A stretch of 64,000 nucleotides of DNA, taken from NCBI GenBank assembly GCA_022393335.1, contig JAJEKB010020635.1:168850-232849 (forward strand), read 5' to 3'. Positions 1 to 11,296 of this stretch are shown one piece after another (positions within the stretch are counted from its first letter, which is position 1; each line of letters starts with the position of its first letter). The notes beneath the pieces were generated by a model. That model saw nothing but the letters and a program-made list of their open reading frames with translations. It had not been told where the DNA came from and ran no database searches. Source of the DNA: Macrotrachela quadricornifera (lineage: Eukaryota > Rotifera > Eurotatoria > Philodinida > Philodinidae). The position numbers and the translations under genes were made by a program.

Positions 1-469
1 GTCGATTTTCATTAATTAATTGTGTAAGTAATGTTCGTAATGGTTCATATTGACATATTGGTAAATGTACTTGAAGATTTTCACGTAAACCATTCCATGG
101 ACATTTAATATCAACAGCTGAACATGATACATTAACTTTAAGACAAAATTTATTAATATGTTCAATAAAATTATCACGTTGTAAATTTGTTTGACCACAT
201 GTTAAACATTTTATTTGTAATCTATCAAGCATATTTCGTAAAGGACGACTAACTTGTATACATTGTTCAATAGATTTAACTTCATGACGACATGTTGGAC
301 ATGATTTAGAACTTCTTACAATCCATCGTTGAAGACATTCTCGACAAAAAATATGATCACATGATGTTGATATTGGTTGAACAAATGGTTTATTACAAAT
401 ACTACATATCAATTCGGAATTAATAGATGCTTCATCCATATATTCATATTGATCAATTTTTTTTTCCAT
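1..469 (-). CDS. RING-finger / TRAF-type zinc-finger protein, 3' end cut by window edge
   Basis: An open frame runs from the Met codon at 469-467 to the window edge (156 codons visible, no stop). Residues about 22-61 form a C3HC4 RING finger: CSIC, then CDHIFC and CRECLQRW, then CPTC. The following part has Cys/His pairs in TRAF-type zinc-finger spacing (KCLTCG, then an H-x3-FC pair, then KCPW with a downstream H-x3-C). This RING plus TRAF-type zinc order is known from E3 ubiquitin ligases of the RNF/NRDP1/TRAF kind, which act in the cytoplasm. E3 activity is inferred from the domain only. The start is preferred because it is the first Met in frame and sits about 20 residues before the RING. 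The C-terminal part, where a coiled coil or MATH domain would be, lies outside the window. Codon use is AT-rich like that of the other real genes here. Confidence 0.85.
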   Translation of the reverse strand, partial: MEKKIDQYEYMDEASINSELICSICNKPFVQPISTSCDHIFCRECLQRWIVRSSKSCPTCRHEVKSIEQCIQVSRPLRNMLDRLQIKCLTCGQTNLQRDNFIEHINKFCLKVNVSCSAVDIKCPWNGLRENLQVHLPICQYEPLRTLLTQLINENR

Positions 470-1568
470 TTTAATGTTTATAATCTATGCTTTTGTGAAT
501 ATGAAATACACTTACTTTTTAAATAATTATGATATTACAAAACGAATGTGATCGCAATTCTATATATATATATATATATGTTGATAAGCTAACAGCTTGT
601 TTGTTTAATTAGACGAACGATAGACAGAATAGAAAAAAAGAAAGAAGACTAATCTAACGCTTTGTAGACGTTAGAATTTAAAAACATGTAGTGCGCCAAA
701 TAGAATCATTTGATTTGTAAATTTTTAGCAGTTAATCTAAATAGAATTAAGAAGATTACAGTATGTCATAAGACATAAATTATCATTGATAAACAATTTT
801 TTTTCTAACTAAAACTGATTAAGAAGACGCAATTTGAACTATGTTCCATAAACTTCAAGTAAATAGTTTGCTCTAAATTCCATCATTCATGCTTCAATGT
901 TACGTACTGTAATCAGTACACTTTATATAAGCAATCAAGGATTTATAAAAGTATAAATACGCGAAGGTAATATTCGTATGCGTGATATTTTAAATTCATT
1001 CGAAATTTTGATAAACATCCATTAATGGAAACTATATCAAGCATTCAATGATTAGTGACGAGATCGAAATATGAATCGAACGAGAAAAAAAGATTTCTGT
1101 TTTCAACTTTCGATTGATCTCTTAAACTCTTTTGTTGTTGTTTTTGTATTTACAATAATAATTCAAATAAGATTTTTTTAATATAAGCCTTTTTCTTTTA
1201 CTACACTATAGTTTTCTCGTGCATATATTATCCAGATGCATGATGCGCATTTACGACTCTAACTGTAATGTTAATATTTTTTTTGTATATTGCTTGTTAT
1301 ATGAATGTCTATTTATTTCATGCTCGTATGAGTTATTATAAAAGATACTTCGGAAATAAAGAGATTACTTAAAATCTTTGCAAAAAAGAAGAATGTTACA
1401 GTTAATAACATGACGCCGGTAAAAAGTCATCGCAACATATTTTTTTTTTGTCAGATAAGATTAGGTATATTCACCAATCAAAAAAGATGCTCCCATCGTG
1501 TTTTTTTTATTGTGTTACATGCAGATCTTGAATAGTGGAAATTATTCTTTCTTATTATATTATTAAAT
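470..1568. other. Intergenic, no gene seen
   Basis: AT-rich spacer between divergently arranged genes. It contains a short (TA)n run at 561-579. I see no open frame with family resemblance and no clear repeat. Confidence 0.6.
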
Positions 1569-2528
1569 ATGAACATATCTTCGGTTTTTTCTTTAAATCC
1601 TATACAAAAATGTTTGACATATTATGCAATAACAACATATACTATAATTGGTAGTATTGGATTATTTATCAATATAGCTATATTTAGTCAATCTACACAT
1701 CGTCGAAAACCTTGTTCACTCTATATTTTAACAATGTCATTATGTGCTTTAGTTGGTTTATATATTTCTGTTATACCTAATATTTATGAAGTTGATCATT
1801 CTAATTCAATAACATCATCTCGTTTTTATTGTCAAATAACATATTATTTTCGTCATGCATTTAATCAAATGATGAGAACATTTTTTATATTTGCTTGTGT
1901 TGATCGATATATAATATGTAATAATCAAGCTCGTATTCGATTATTTAGTCAATATAAAATAGCTATTCGTCTTATTCCATTAGTTATTCTTTGCTGGTTA
2001 TTATTAAGTATATATCCTGCTTTATTGCGTTCATTTGAAAATGGTAAATGCGATGCAAAAAATGGTTTAGATGCAATGATGTTTTCGATATATACTGCAA
2101 TTATTGTAGGCATTATTCCATTAATATCTCTAATGTTATTTTGTATATTATTAAGGATTAATTTGCAGAAAATACGAAGACGTATTCAACCAATGATAAA
2201 TACAAAATTAATAATAAATCAATTTCTTCGTAAACGTGATCGAGATATGTTGAGAATGTTATTAATTGAAGTTATATGTTATACGATTACAACAGCACCA
2301 TTAACAATTATGCTCATTTATAGATCGGCTACACAAACAATAATAAAAAATAATGAACGTATAATGATTGAATCATTTCTTATCTATTTAACTAGTATAT
2401 TTTTATTGTATGTGAATAATGGTCTTTCATTTTGGATATATATTTGTGCATCGCGTTCTTTTCGATTAGAATTTAAAAATTTAATTATTAAATATTATGT
2501 ACTAATTAAAGGCATATATATCGAATAA
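1569..2528 (+). CDS. Rhodopsin-like (class A) G-protein-coupled receptor, orphan
   Basis: Intronless 319-residue frame with seven hydrophobic segments, at about residues 20-42, 52-72, 92-112, 132-150, 172-195, 233-257 and 272-298. TM3 ends in the class A signature DRY (FACVDRY). A Cys before TM3 (RFYCQIT) and one in the second extracellular loop (GKCDAK) could form the usual disulfide. Intracellular loop 3 is very basic (KIRRRIQP, LRKRDRD). TM7 lacks a clear NPxxY and reads LSFWIYI instead. The family couples extracellular ligands to heterotrimeric G proteins at the plasma membrane; the ligand is unknown. It is a close paralog of the gene at 4084, sharing RRRIQP and RDRDMLRMLLIEVICYTITT, so the two arose by tandem duplication. 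The length is about that of a minimal class A receptor, with a very short N-terminus. Confidence 0.9.
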   Translation: MNISSVFSLNPIQKCLTYYAITTYTIIGSIGLFINIAIFSQSTHRRKPCSLYILTMSLCALVGLYISVIPNIYEVDHSNSITSSRFYCQITYYFRHAFNQMMRTFFIFACVDRYIICNNQARIRLFSQYKIAIRLIPLVILCWLLLSIYPALLRSFENGKCDAKNGLDAMMFSIYTAIIVGIIPLISLMLFCILLRINLQKIRRRIQPMINTKLIINQFLRKRDRDMLRMLLIEVICYTITTAPLTIMLIYRSATQTIIKNNERIMIESFLIYLTSIFLLYVNNGLSFWIYICASRSFRLEFKNLIIKYYVLIKGIYIE

Positions 2529-4083
2529 TCTGAATTTTTAGAACTGGTAATTAACATATGTTTATTTACGATCAAAATATTAAATAACAAAGAATATTAG
2601 AATATTTAAAGCCATGGAAATCTTTCTCGATTCTTTTGATCAAACTTGAAAAAGACATAAATCATTGTTAAATTTATTACTATTATCAATTTTTTGTTTA
2701 AATAAATAAAAATATATTGCTTATCTGTTCAAAAATTTATTTCTGGTATTTTTTTTTCATCGGTTTTACGTAGATATTTCTTAAATTTTATAGACCAATA
2801 TAAGAAAGATATATTTCATTTGTCTGTCTACTCTAAATCGTTATATCTATATAATTAGTAGAAAACAATTGTGTACCGTCTCAAAGTCAATGCACAAGTC
2901 AAGGTTAAATTGATTCCATTTCCAGCTGTGTTTTTTTTTACTTTGTTGGTTAATTTTAAATTGCCATCGTTGACATATTTGATAACATTCAGTTTTATGA
3001 AAAAATGATTTTATAAACCAATAGTATTGTATTGACAACACACAGGGACGGTGCGAAGAGGTGAGAGTAGGGGGTGATACCCCAAAAATCGGAGAAAGGT
3101 CCAGTCAAAATTTTCTAGAACAGGGGAGTGCTCATCTCTACCACCCCCCTAGTCGTGCCGTCCCTGACAACATACAACATATGATTATTAATATATTTCA
3201 TGCTATCGTAACATTGTTGATTATTTTTGCGCATGTCAACAGTCATTTAGCTATTGGATTATGAATTTCATTATGCATAAAATTATTATAGTCAATCCTG
3301 AAATTCCTACTTTACCTCTACTTCTACTGTTTTCTTATCAGTGATTCAAAATGACTGAATTTGAATTCGAACGTTTGGATTGTATGTATGTCCATCTAGA
3401 AGATATATAATATTCAATACAATTGAACAATTATGGCACGAATACACACAACTGTCTTGACCCTGAAATCTGATATTTTGTACTAATGAATATGACATAT
3501 ATCCTTGCATATCTGTTTCCTTTTATTACTTATGTTTTAATGTTTTTCATAAATACATTATTTAAATATCTCATATATATATCAATGATTCCATTTTAAA
3601 TTATTTCCATTAGAAAAATGATGTTTATCATAATAACAGGTTTTTCATTTGCGTGTTATTTTATTTATTATTTTACGCTTATATAAGTCATAGGAAACAT
3701 TACTTTTTTCTTCTATTCTTTATTGTTTTTAATTATGCACTGTGAAATTATTTTCTTAACATGATTTAAAAGTAGACATATTTTTCTGTTAATAATAACG
3801 CATTTTTCTGGAATTAAATGAGAATCTGAAGTTGTATTTTGATTAAAGATCTGTTTTGCAACAGGATAACGCGTAGTTAACAGTTATACAAACATCAATA
3901 CATGCATAATTCAATTTTGTAGAATATCGTGAGTATATTATTTATGAAATGAATTAAACTTTAGAATTTTTTCGAAAGTCAGACAAATCAGTTTTGAAAA
4001 AAAATATTTTTTTAAATAAAAATAAATAGTTGTCATAGACTGATTAATCTTAATAAAATAAAATCATTTATCAATGTGAAAAT
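2529..4083. other. Intergenic between tandem GPCR genes
   Basis: AT-rich spacer without a recognisable gene. Its only structured part is the short hAT-like element at 3043-3166. The small open frames overlapping that element are not credible genes. Confidence 0.6.
3043..3166. mobile_element. Short non-autonomous hAT-like element (MITE)
   Basis: A 124-bp GC-richer insert. It begins CAGGGACGGTGCGA and ends CGTGCCGTCCCTG, which are inverted copies (about 13-18 bp, two mismatches). It is flanked by ACAACACA (3035-3042) and ACAACATA (3167-3174), an 8-bp duplication with one change. CAGGG ends and 8-bp target duplications are hallmarks of hAT transposons. There is no room for a transposase, so it would be mobilised in trans. 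Confidence 0.7.
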
Positions 4084-5052
4084 ATGTCATCAACTTCGTT
4101 ATTAATTAATATACAACGATGTTTAACACGTTATGGAATGACAACATACATGATATTTGGCAATATTGGTTTAATTTTTAATATAATTATCTTCAGTCAA
4201 AGTACACATCGTCAAAAACCTGGTTCATTATATATGTTAGCGATGTCATTATGTGCTTTAGCTGGTTTACATATCTCTGTTATACCAACTATTTATGCAT
4301 TAGATCATCCAAATCCTTCTACTTCTTCGTTTTTTGCTTGTCAAATAATTTTCTATTTACGTCATACTATTAATCAAATGATGAGAACATTCTTTGTATT
4401 TGCTTGTATTGATCGTTATACAATGTCAAGTAAAGAAGTTCACATTCGTTTATTTAGTCAATATCGAATAGCCATCCGAGTTATTCCATCTATTATTATT
4501 TTTTGGCTCTTATTAGGAATTTTTCCAGTAATGTTACGTTCATACATTGATGGTGTATGTGGTCCAGCAAATGGTCTAAACTATATATTACATTCTATTT
4601 ATATTGCAATTACTACATGCATTATTCCACTCAGTGGTATGGTTTTGTTTTGTATACTATTGAAGGTTAATTTGAAGAATATGCGAAGACGTATTCAACC
4701 AATTAAAACCACAACTATAATAGGAAATCAATTTCCTCGCAGACGTGATCGAGATATGTTAAGAATGCTATTAATTGAAGTTATATGTTACACAATTACA
4801 ACAGGACCATTAGCATTTATGATTATTTATAACTTAGCTACGCAATCGATAGTGAAGAACAATGAACGTTTACAAATGGAATCATTTGCGAATTACTTTT
4901 TTGGTGTATTTTTACTTTATTTAACTAATTGTCTTTCATTTTGGATATATATCACAACATCACGATCATTTCGATTAGAATTCAAAAGTGTAATTATAAA
5001 ATGTTATGCATTTATTACACGTACACAAATACAAATCAATGAAATAAGTTAA
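4084..5052 (+). CDS. Rhodopsin-like (class A) G-protein-coupled receptor, orphan, tandem paralog
   Basis: Intronless 322-residue frame and sister of the gene at 1569. Seven hydrophobic segments are present; TM3 carries FACIDRY. Cysteines before TM3 (FACQIIF) and in extracellular loop 2 (GVCGPAN) are kept. Loop 3 is basic (MRRRIQP, RRRDRDMLRM), and TM7 again reads LSFWIYI in place of NPxxY. The two proteins align end to end with few gaps, and most changes are conservative. This points to an older tandem duplication under selection rather than a very recent copy. The Met at 4084 is the first in frame and gives the same short N-terminus as the paralog. Ligand and G-protein partner are unknown. 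Confidence 0.9.
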   Translation: MSSTSLLINIQRCLTRYGMTTYMIFGNIGLIFNIIIFSQSTHRQKPGSLYMLAMSLCALAGLHISVIPTIYALDHPNPSTSSFFACQIIFYLRHTINQMMRTFFVFACIDRYTMSSKEVHIRLFSQYRIAIRVIPSIIIFWLLLGIFPVMLRSYIDGVCGPANGLNYILHSIYIAITTCIIPLSGMVLFCILLKVNLKNMRRRIQPIKTTTIIGNQFPRRRDRDMLRMLLIEVICYTITTGPLAFMIIYNLATQSIVKNNERLQMESFANYFFGVFLLYLTNCLSFWIYITTSRSFRLEFKSVIIKCYAFITRTQIQINEIS

Positions 5053-7010
5053 ATGACTATTAAATATATGACTAAAGAGTATAATCAAAAACTGTCAATT
5101 CCCCATCATCATTTATGTTTGTCAAATATCAAAATCAAGAAATAAATAGTGTTCAAGTCATTATTCTAATAGATTTTATCTAAGAATATGAATGATTGTA
5201 CCACATTTTCTTTTCAAAATCACATCTTAAAGTTTTTGTATAACAAGATCAATATTTTCGTGTATCATTTTAAATTGTTCAATGTTTCAACAAATGTATC
5301 TCGCGGCAAACTATTTGTTTCTTTGTTATTCCATCTTATGCGTAGATATTACACTTGGTTAAATTGCATCTTATAAAAAAATAATGTAGTTGAATCTTTG
5401 CCGTCTAAATTTGTGTTATACTTCTATTGCTTCATATGATTTAGATGTAATTTATAATTTCTTTCTATTTTGTATTAGCTATAACATAATGAGCTAAAGC
5501 TTTTCTCTCTATTACAAGTTCATGTAAAAGTTATTAATTCTTCATAAATATCAGATATTTGAATTGTTTCGTTTTCAAGACTTAATGGTCATGCATTCAT
5601 ATATGATGAAACAATTGGAATAAAATAATATATATTTGTTGCTATTTTATTCTTCTAACAATTAAGAAAATCACTTGGTATGTTTGTACATAAAAGTGCG
5701 AAAAAAAATTCCTAAGTAGCACAATTACGGCAATCAAACCCACCTGAGAGTCTCACTATATTTTAACAAGAAATCTAGAAAACACTTTCTTTTCATTTTT
5801 CCTTAGGTGATAGGGTACATATAATATACTGTCTGGTGTGCTTTCACTATTTTTTGTGAAAAAAAATTAACACAAAAAATTTATCACAATCAAAATAGAA
5901 GATTTTATTTCCTTTGTTGTTTTCATTGGTAGTTGGTATCCATTGACAAACTTTAAGATCAAGTTATAATGAGGAAAGGTTTCCAGATACAAGTCTTAAT
6001 TTTGAATGGAATATATGTTAGTTTATAGAGCATCATGAGTTGATTCTCGTTGTATGTTTCGATTTTGCTCATAGATCTTTAAATGAGCAGATCGATAGAG
6101 TTTATTTGTACAGATAGAAATATCGAATATTTTTTATGGGTTTCTTCCTTACTGTTAACGGATGTTAGTGACGAGAAAAACGAAACAATATATGAATTTA
6201 TATCTGTATTATACACAAAATCGAACGTTTATGAATTTTGCACCAGGGATATGTCATTGATCAACTACAAGTTGTGCGTGATGATCTATCGTAGAAAACA
6301 TTCATTACTGATAATATGACATATCTCTTGTGTATATGCATATGCTTAGTAGAAGTTTTTTTAGAATAGAACCTAAGAAGATGTATTCAACGAGGATTAG
6401 ATGGAATTCAGTCCTGAGTCTGACAAGCGTTACTCATGTATATATTGAGCATTCAATGGTGGATTTTGAGTTTCTAAATATGAATATCATCTTGTAAAAG
6501 AGAAAAAATTATGTCTATAAAAACAGTATTTTTGAAGGGAAAGTGTTGGAAAGTTTATTCCTTTTATCTTTTCTACCTGGATAACAGATTTGTTTTTCCA
6601 ACATAATGTGAAGAGGGGTAAGATAAAAATGAAGTGATTTATTAGATTAAACGTCAGAGCATGAATTGATACCAATAAAGAAAGAATATACAGACACATA
6701 TTAAAATAAGGTTTAACAGTCACCAGATTAATCAGAATAAAAGGAAATGATAGAGTACATTCAGCAAGTATGCAATTAATATATCAGATTAAAAATAATA
6801 GGAATTAAAAAAATATGAGTTATTTTTTCGTTCTGTTGTTATATAATGCTAGGTATACGAGAAAATTCTTTTTCTACGCATGTATGATTACAGAACAAGT
6901 GAGAATCTCTCATATGTCTTTTGTCTCTAATGAATAAGTGAAGTTTTTCTCGAATAGACATCTAAGGTTTTGACTAAGATAAGAGTGGACGGACCATCTC
7001 TTCTATATCT
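5053..7010. other. Intergenic, no gene seen
   Basis: AT-rich spacer. Short open frames at 5188-5376, 6083-6319 and 6487-6723 (minus) have no recognisable domains or paralogs in the window, and I treat them as chance. Confidence 0.55.
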
Positions 7011-8346
7011 ATGCATTGTACATATGAATCAGTGCTATCAGTTGAATCTTTTTTAAAATGTTACAAGATAAAACGAACAGTCTTAAAACATGTGGAACGT
7101 TCTCGTTTATTTCTTTGTATAAACTTGAGTAAAAAATATTATTTATATAATAGCTGCAAATCTATATTCTATCGAACAATTTCTACGATATGTATTGATA
7201 TTGATGGAGAACAACATCGTATTGAATTAGCTCCGACAAGCAGTGCTGCTGAACTTCACAGCAAACTTTCCGAGCGGTATGGTGTATCTACTATTACTTG
7301 TTTTCTTGATTCTAAAGGCAGTCGTTTACATACTGATGATGAACAATCAGTTGCTGTTGGTGAATTATTAACTGAAAATAATTCTGTTCGATTAATAACA
7401 GACAAGAATAAATCAACTGGAATATCGATTTTGAATAGGAAAAATCAGTTATGTGGAAAACGAACTCACTTCAATTATGCTCAACCACTAAGTCAACTGA
7501 CAAAAACTACTTCACGTAGGCTGAAACTGTCCGATTCGACAAACAAGATTATCACAGCTACTGATTTAAATTATAATACATGGGAAAGAATATTTCATAA
7601 CTGTAACCTTTTTCGAGGTATTCGGATGGATAAAAAAAGTCCAGAACGTGCATTCAAATACTTATTCAAATTCAAAGATTCTAACGATAATTTTCCTTTA
7701 TTTCAAGTTCATGATGATGCTTATGTTCGTGTATATATGAAAGATAAAGAAATGCATAGTTCCTTTCTTTCAAGTCGATTTTTCGATGATGGCATCAATT
7801 CTGATCCTTTCATTGGATTCAGTATTAATGTTGAATATTTCAAGAACAGAATCAAACCGGATATACACAAAAATATCTATTTAACACATTGTTTTAATTT
7901 TTCACGTGTCACTACAGAGTTTGATTCATCTTATCTTGAACCAACAGAGCAACTCATTCAAGACATTGATACTGTTCTTTCGATGCGCTCAAAAGATCAA
8001 CAAATTATTAAATTAAAAGAAGTTCTTTTAAAATATGGTCATTTATATACCCGTTCAGTTGTTCTAGGTGCTCATCTTTATCATACAGAAGAACATGATA
8101 ATAAAGAAAACGCCGAAGAAGCAAACGTCATTATTCAGGTTTGAAGCGGTTGGAGGTGATACCCGATTTAATCATGATCCAACACTTTGGATAAAAACCT
8201 TGAATGATCCATTTTTATGACGTATTATTGAACAAGATGATTATCAATCGGTCATGACATTACTTGATCCAGAACGAAAACAAAAACTTCGTGAGATCAT
8301 CTGTTCCAAGAGTGCGATGGCAAAAAGTGTAAATAATGGTGAATAA
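7011..8346 (+). pseudogene. MACPF-domain protein, decayed
   Basis: The frame 7011-8144 encodes a protein whose later part ends in a MACPF-like segment: KYGHLYTRSVVLGAHLY matches the family's Y-G-T-H signature region with changes at the T and H positions. An N-terminal stretch around 7190-7400 (CIDIDGEQHRIEL onward) resembles a ubiquitin-like fold. At about 8141 the frame breaks. One frame over, the expected continuation (FEAVGGDTRF, then LWIKTLNDPFL) runs on to 8346 and holds a second defect, TGA at 8218-8220 where a Trp codon is expected. One frameshift plus one nonsense change suggests a pseudogene. An alternative is an intron beginning at the CAG|GT near 8140, but the homologous residues follow without a gap. 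MACPF proteins form membrane pores or act in development; no activity is claimed here. The true N-terminus is uncertain. Confidence 0.65.
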
Positions 8347-8378
8347 TTTCCAAACAGCTTTCAGTAGTAAATAGAGTA

Positions 8379-9305
8379 ATGTTTTTTTTCATTGGAAAAA
8401 TTTTTCTATATACCGAATGGAAGCACTTTGGAATTACAGTTGCCGGAGGAAATCAAGCAGGAAATAAATTGAATCAACTCAGTTTTCCTTGTGGAATATT
8501 TATTGATAATAATGAACACATTTATATTGCTGACTATGAAAATGATCGTATTGTAAAATGGAAATCTTATGCAGCAAATGGTCGCATAGTGGCAGGCGGA
8601 AATGGACAGGGAAATCGAATTAATCAACTTAATGAACCAACAGATGCAATTTTTGACAAAAGAAGTAATTCTGTTATCATTTCTGATGCAGGAAATAGGC
8701 GAGTCGTGCGTTGGTCTCGTCAAAATCTTGAAGATCGAAAAGTTATCATTCCGGATATTGATTGTAATTGTCTAGCAATGGATAAATATGGATATCTATA
8801 TGTTTCTAATAATAAAAATCATGAAGTGAAACGATGGAAAATAGGAGATAATTATGGAACAGTCGTAGCAGGTGAAAATGGGAAAGGAGATAAACGCAAT
8901 CAACTTGATTGTCCCTCTTTTATCTTCGCTGATAAAGAATGTTCATTATATGTATCAGATTATGGAACTCATCGTGTGATGAAATCGAGGAAAGATGCAG
9001 AAGAAGGAATTATTGTTGCCGGTGGAAATGATTGTGGAAACAGTTTAGCACAATTGTCTAATACTTAAGGAGTGGTCGTCGATCAGTTTGGTAATATCTA
9101 TGTTTCAGATTCTGATAATGCTAGAGTAATGCGTTGGGATAAAGGATCTAAAGAAGGATCAATTTTTGTTGGTGGTAATAAAATAGGAAATGAATCGAGT
9201 CAGTTCAACGATCCCTTTGGTTTATCCTTTGACCAAAACCGTAATCTGTATGTTGTGGATCATAGAAATCACCGAATACAAAGTTTTGAAATAGATAAAA
9301 ATTAA
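8379..9305 (+). pseudogene. NHL-repeat protein with in-frame stop
   Basis: A single frame holds about six NHL repeats of roughly 45-50 residues, each with a G-x-G-N...Q-L start, an IYI/LYV strand and a D-x-x-N-x-R-V/I core (for example YIADYENDRIVKW and YVSDSDNARVMRW). NHL repeats form a six-bladed beta-propeller that binds proteins, RNA or ligands. A TAA at 9066-9068 lies within repeat 5, where a Tyr is usual; the frame then continues unbroken to 9305. Both halves stay in the same frame, so a single nonsense change (or a base error) separates them. The start is doubtful: the sequence enters directly at the first repeat with no signal peptide or upstream domain, so a 5' exon may be lost. It follows the decayed MACPF gene by about 30 bp on the same strand. 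Confidence 0.75.
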
Positions 9306-9530
9306 AATAGGTTGTTGAATTGAATAAAACTTCGATCAATGATACTTCGCTTTTTTTTTATACTTCGTTTTCGTTTATCGTTGAATAAATGCTATGAAAA
9401 AGTGTAAATCAATGCTTACACTAGAAAAGATAATGAAGCTTGAAATAGTTTTAAAATCGAAAATTGAAAAAAATATATCTTTGATTATCTGATGATGATC
9501 GAGATTGACTTGAATCTGATCTATTAGTAC

Positions 9531-9926
9531 TTATGAATAAATTTCAAAACTGTCAAACTTCAGGCGTTCCATAATTATAGGATCCTCCCTCTTAATATAA
9601 AAATATTGAGTTAATGCTAATTCCGTCAAGTCAAACGATTTTTTTTCAGCATCCATTCGAGAGAGAAGACACTCAGCTATTTGCTGAAAAAACGCTAGAT
9701 TCGAGAAAGTTAGTTTAACTTTCCCATAGATGAAGAAGTTACTTCGAGAAAAATAAATTTTAGATACAGTATCAAAAGTTGCATAGTCTATATATGTTTT
9801 GACAATAGTCTTTGAAACTCTTAGTAATTGTGAAAAGGCACCCAAACGATATTCGAGATATCGTTTTAAATAAAAAAAAGTCCTATTTTCGTGAAACAAG
9901 CCTCTGATTCCGTATGAAAACCGCAT
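9531..9926 (-). CDS. Hypothetical ORF, 131 aa
   Basis: Uninterrupted frame with no recognised domain. It is rich in Phe, Leu, Tyr and Ile, has no signal peptide and no clear membrane span. Length alone is modest evidence in DNA of this composition, and it has no paralog in the window. It may be a chance frame. Confidence 0.2.
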   Translation of the reverse strand: MRFSYGIRGLFHENRTFFYLKRYLEYRLGAFSQLLRVSKTIVKTYIDYATFDTVSKIYFSRSNFFIYGKVKLTFSNLAFFQQIAECLLSRMDAEKKSFDLTELALTQYFYIKREDPIIMERLKFDSFEIYS

Positions 9927-10785
9927 ATATTTATTTTTCTAAGGATATCACTAGAAAGAGCGTGAAAATCTGCACAAGGTAGGCCATTTTTCCCTTGCAT
10001 CTAGTTTATTGCAATAAACTAGACGCAAGACAAAGGGGTGAGAACAGCAGCCATTATCTAAAATTGTGCTGTTAATGTCGACGATTTCGGTTTGATCGAT
10101 GTGAAGTTGATTGATATGAATTTATGTAGAAAGGAAAAAGATTCTATTGGATAGGATTAAGAGAAATTTGGAAAATTTATTTTTCAAGGAAGGGATTATT
10201 TTATGGTTTTTAGATTTTTGATGGCAGTGGTCACTCCATTTGTATTGGTTGATTCACTGACGGAATTGTTTGTAATCGTTTCATTCTTTTGTTTTGTTAT
10301 CTGAGATATTAGATAAAAAGGAGAAGGCAATATTTGGTTTTTTTGAAAGAATTACTATGTTCAGATATTTATTTTGTATTATGTCTTACTTTGTATCGTT
10401 ACATTCTTTAATAGTGTTCGTTTTGGTCGTTTATATATCAACTTATTTTTCGCATCGTGACAATTCGGTTACCAAAAGCATTCTGTTGTATCATCTAAAT
10501 TATTTATAATAAATCTACTATGAATTCTATAAACCGAGGTAGAGATACGGATGATAACCAAGAATCATCTTCATTTTCTAACAGTCTGTACAGTTTACAT
10601 AGGGATATCCAAAAGTAGTGGTAATGACATTTTAATACCACATACTAAGCTTGATAAAAGTTTCTTTTTACAACGGATGATAGAGAAAAAACTGCTCTGT
10701 CTTTCTATGCTATTTGATCACTATTGAACTAATATCGTGATGATAGAATTTGGATAAAAACTGTTTTTATTGCATGCTAGCTCGT
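9927..10785. other. Intergenic with one tight hairpin
   Basis: No supported gene. A perfect-but-one 16-bp inverted repeat with a 2-nt loop lies at 9995-10028. The frame at 10294-10509 is short, hydrophobic and unsupported. Confidence 0.5.
9995..10028. repeat. Hairpin, 16-bp arms, 2-nt loop
   Basis: TTGCATCTAGTTTATT at 9995-10010 is mirrored by AATAAACTAGACGCAA at 10013-10028, with 15 of 16 pairs matching. It stands alone in AT-rich DNA, with no T-run or coding frame tied to it. Confidence 0.75.
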
Positions 10786-11296
10786 TACAGTAGACGATAA
10801 CGGATATGCCACTTTTCTATTTCGCTTTATTATTGTTTGATGCGTTGTATCAAAAAAAGAAATATACAAGCACAAGATGCAGCGTGAAAAGCTCTACAAT
10901 TTCCACTGAGTCGCTTATTTTCTAAATGCTCAAAATTGTGAGCAACCAAATTTCGATATAACGAAAAGGAGATTTTCATTTTGATAAAAGATATATACAT
11001 TTCATCCTATCTCATCTTCTTATTACTAGATATGATTCATTTAAAAAAAGCAATACGCCTCTTTCTAAAAAGAAAATGTCGTTTTTGTAACGACAAAATT
11101 TGGTTACTCAGACTTTTGTCCCTTTTTGAAAACAATAAGTGCACTTAGAAAATAAGGGATTCAGTGGAAGTTGTAGAATTTTTCATGCTGCATCTTGTAG
11201 GATGTTTTTTTTTATCAATACAACGTATTCAACAATAGTAAAATGAAATGCAAAAGTGCTTCACTTTTTATACTGCACCCATTGTGGTCTACTGTA
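10786..11296. repeat. Foldback repeat with about 190-bp diverged arms
   Basis: Sequence from 10786 to about 10975 is mirrored at about 11080-11296. Matching blocks include TACAGTAGAC / GTCTACTGTA at the outer ends, AAGATGCAGC / GCTGCATCTT, and CTTATTTTCTAA / TTAGAAAATAAG. Arms are roughly 80-85% alike with small gaps. There is no coding frame inside. It looks like an old non-autonomous foldback or MITE-type element. A diverged single-arm relative lies near 47440-47720. Confidence 0.7.
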
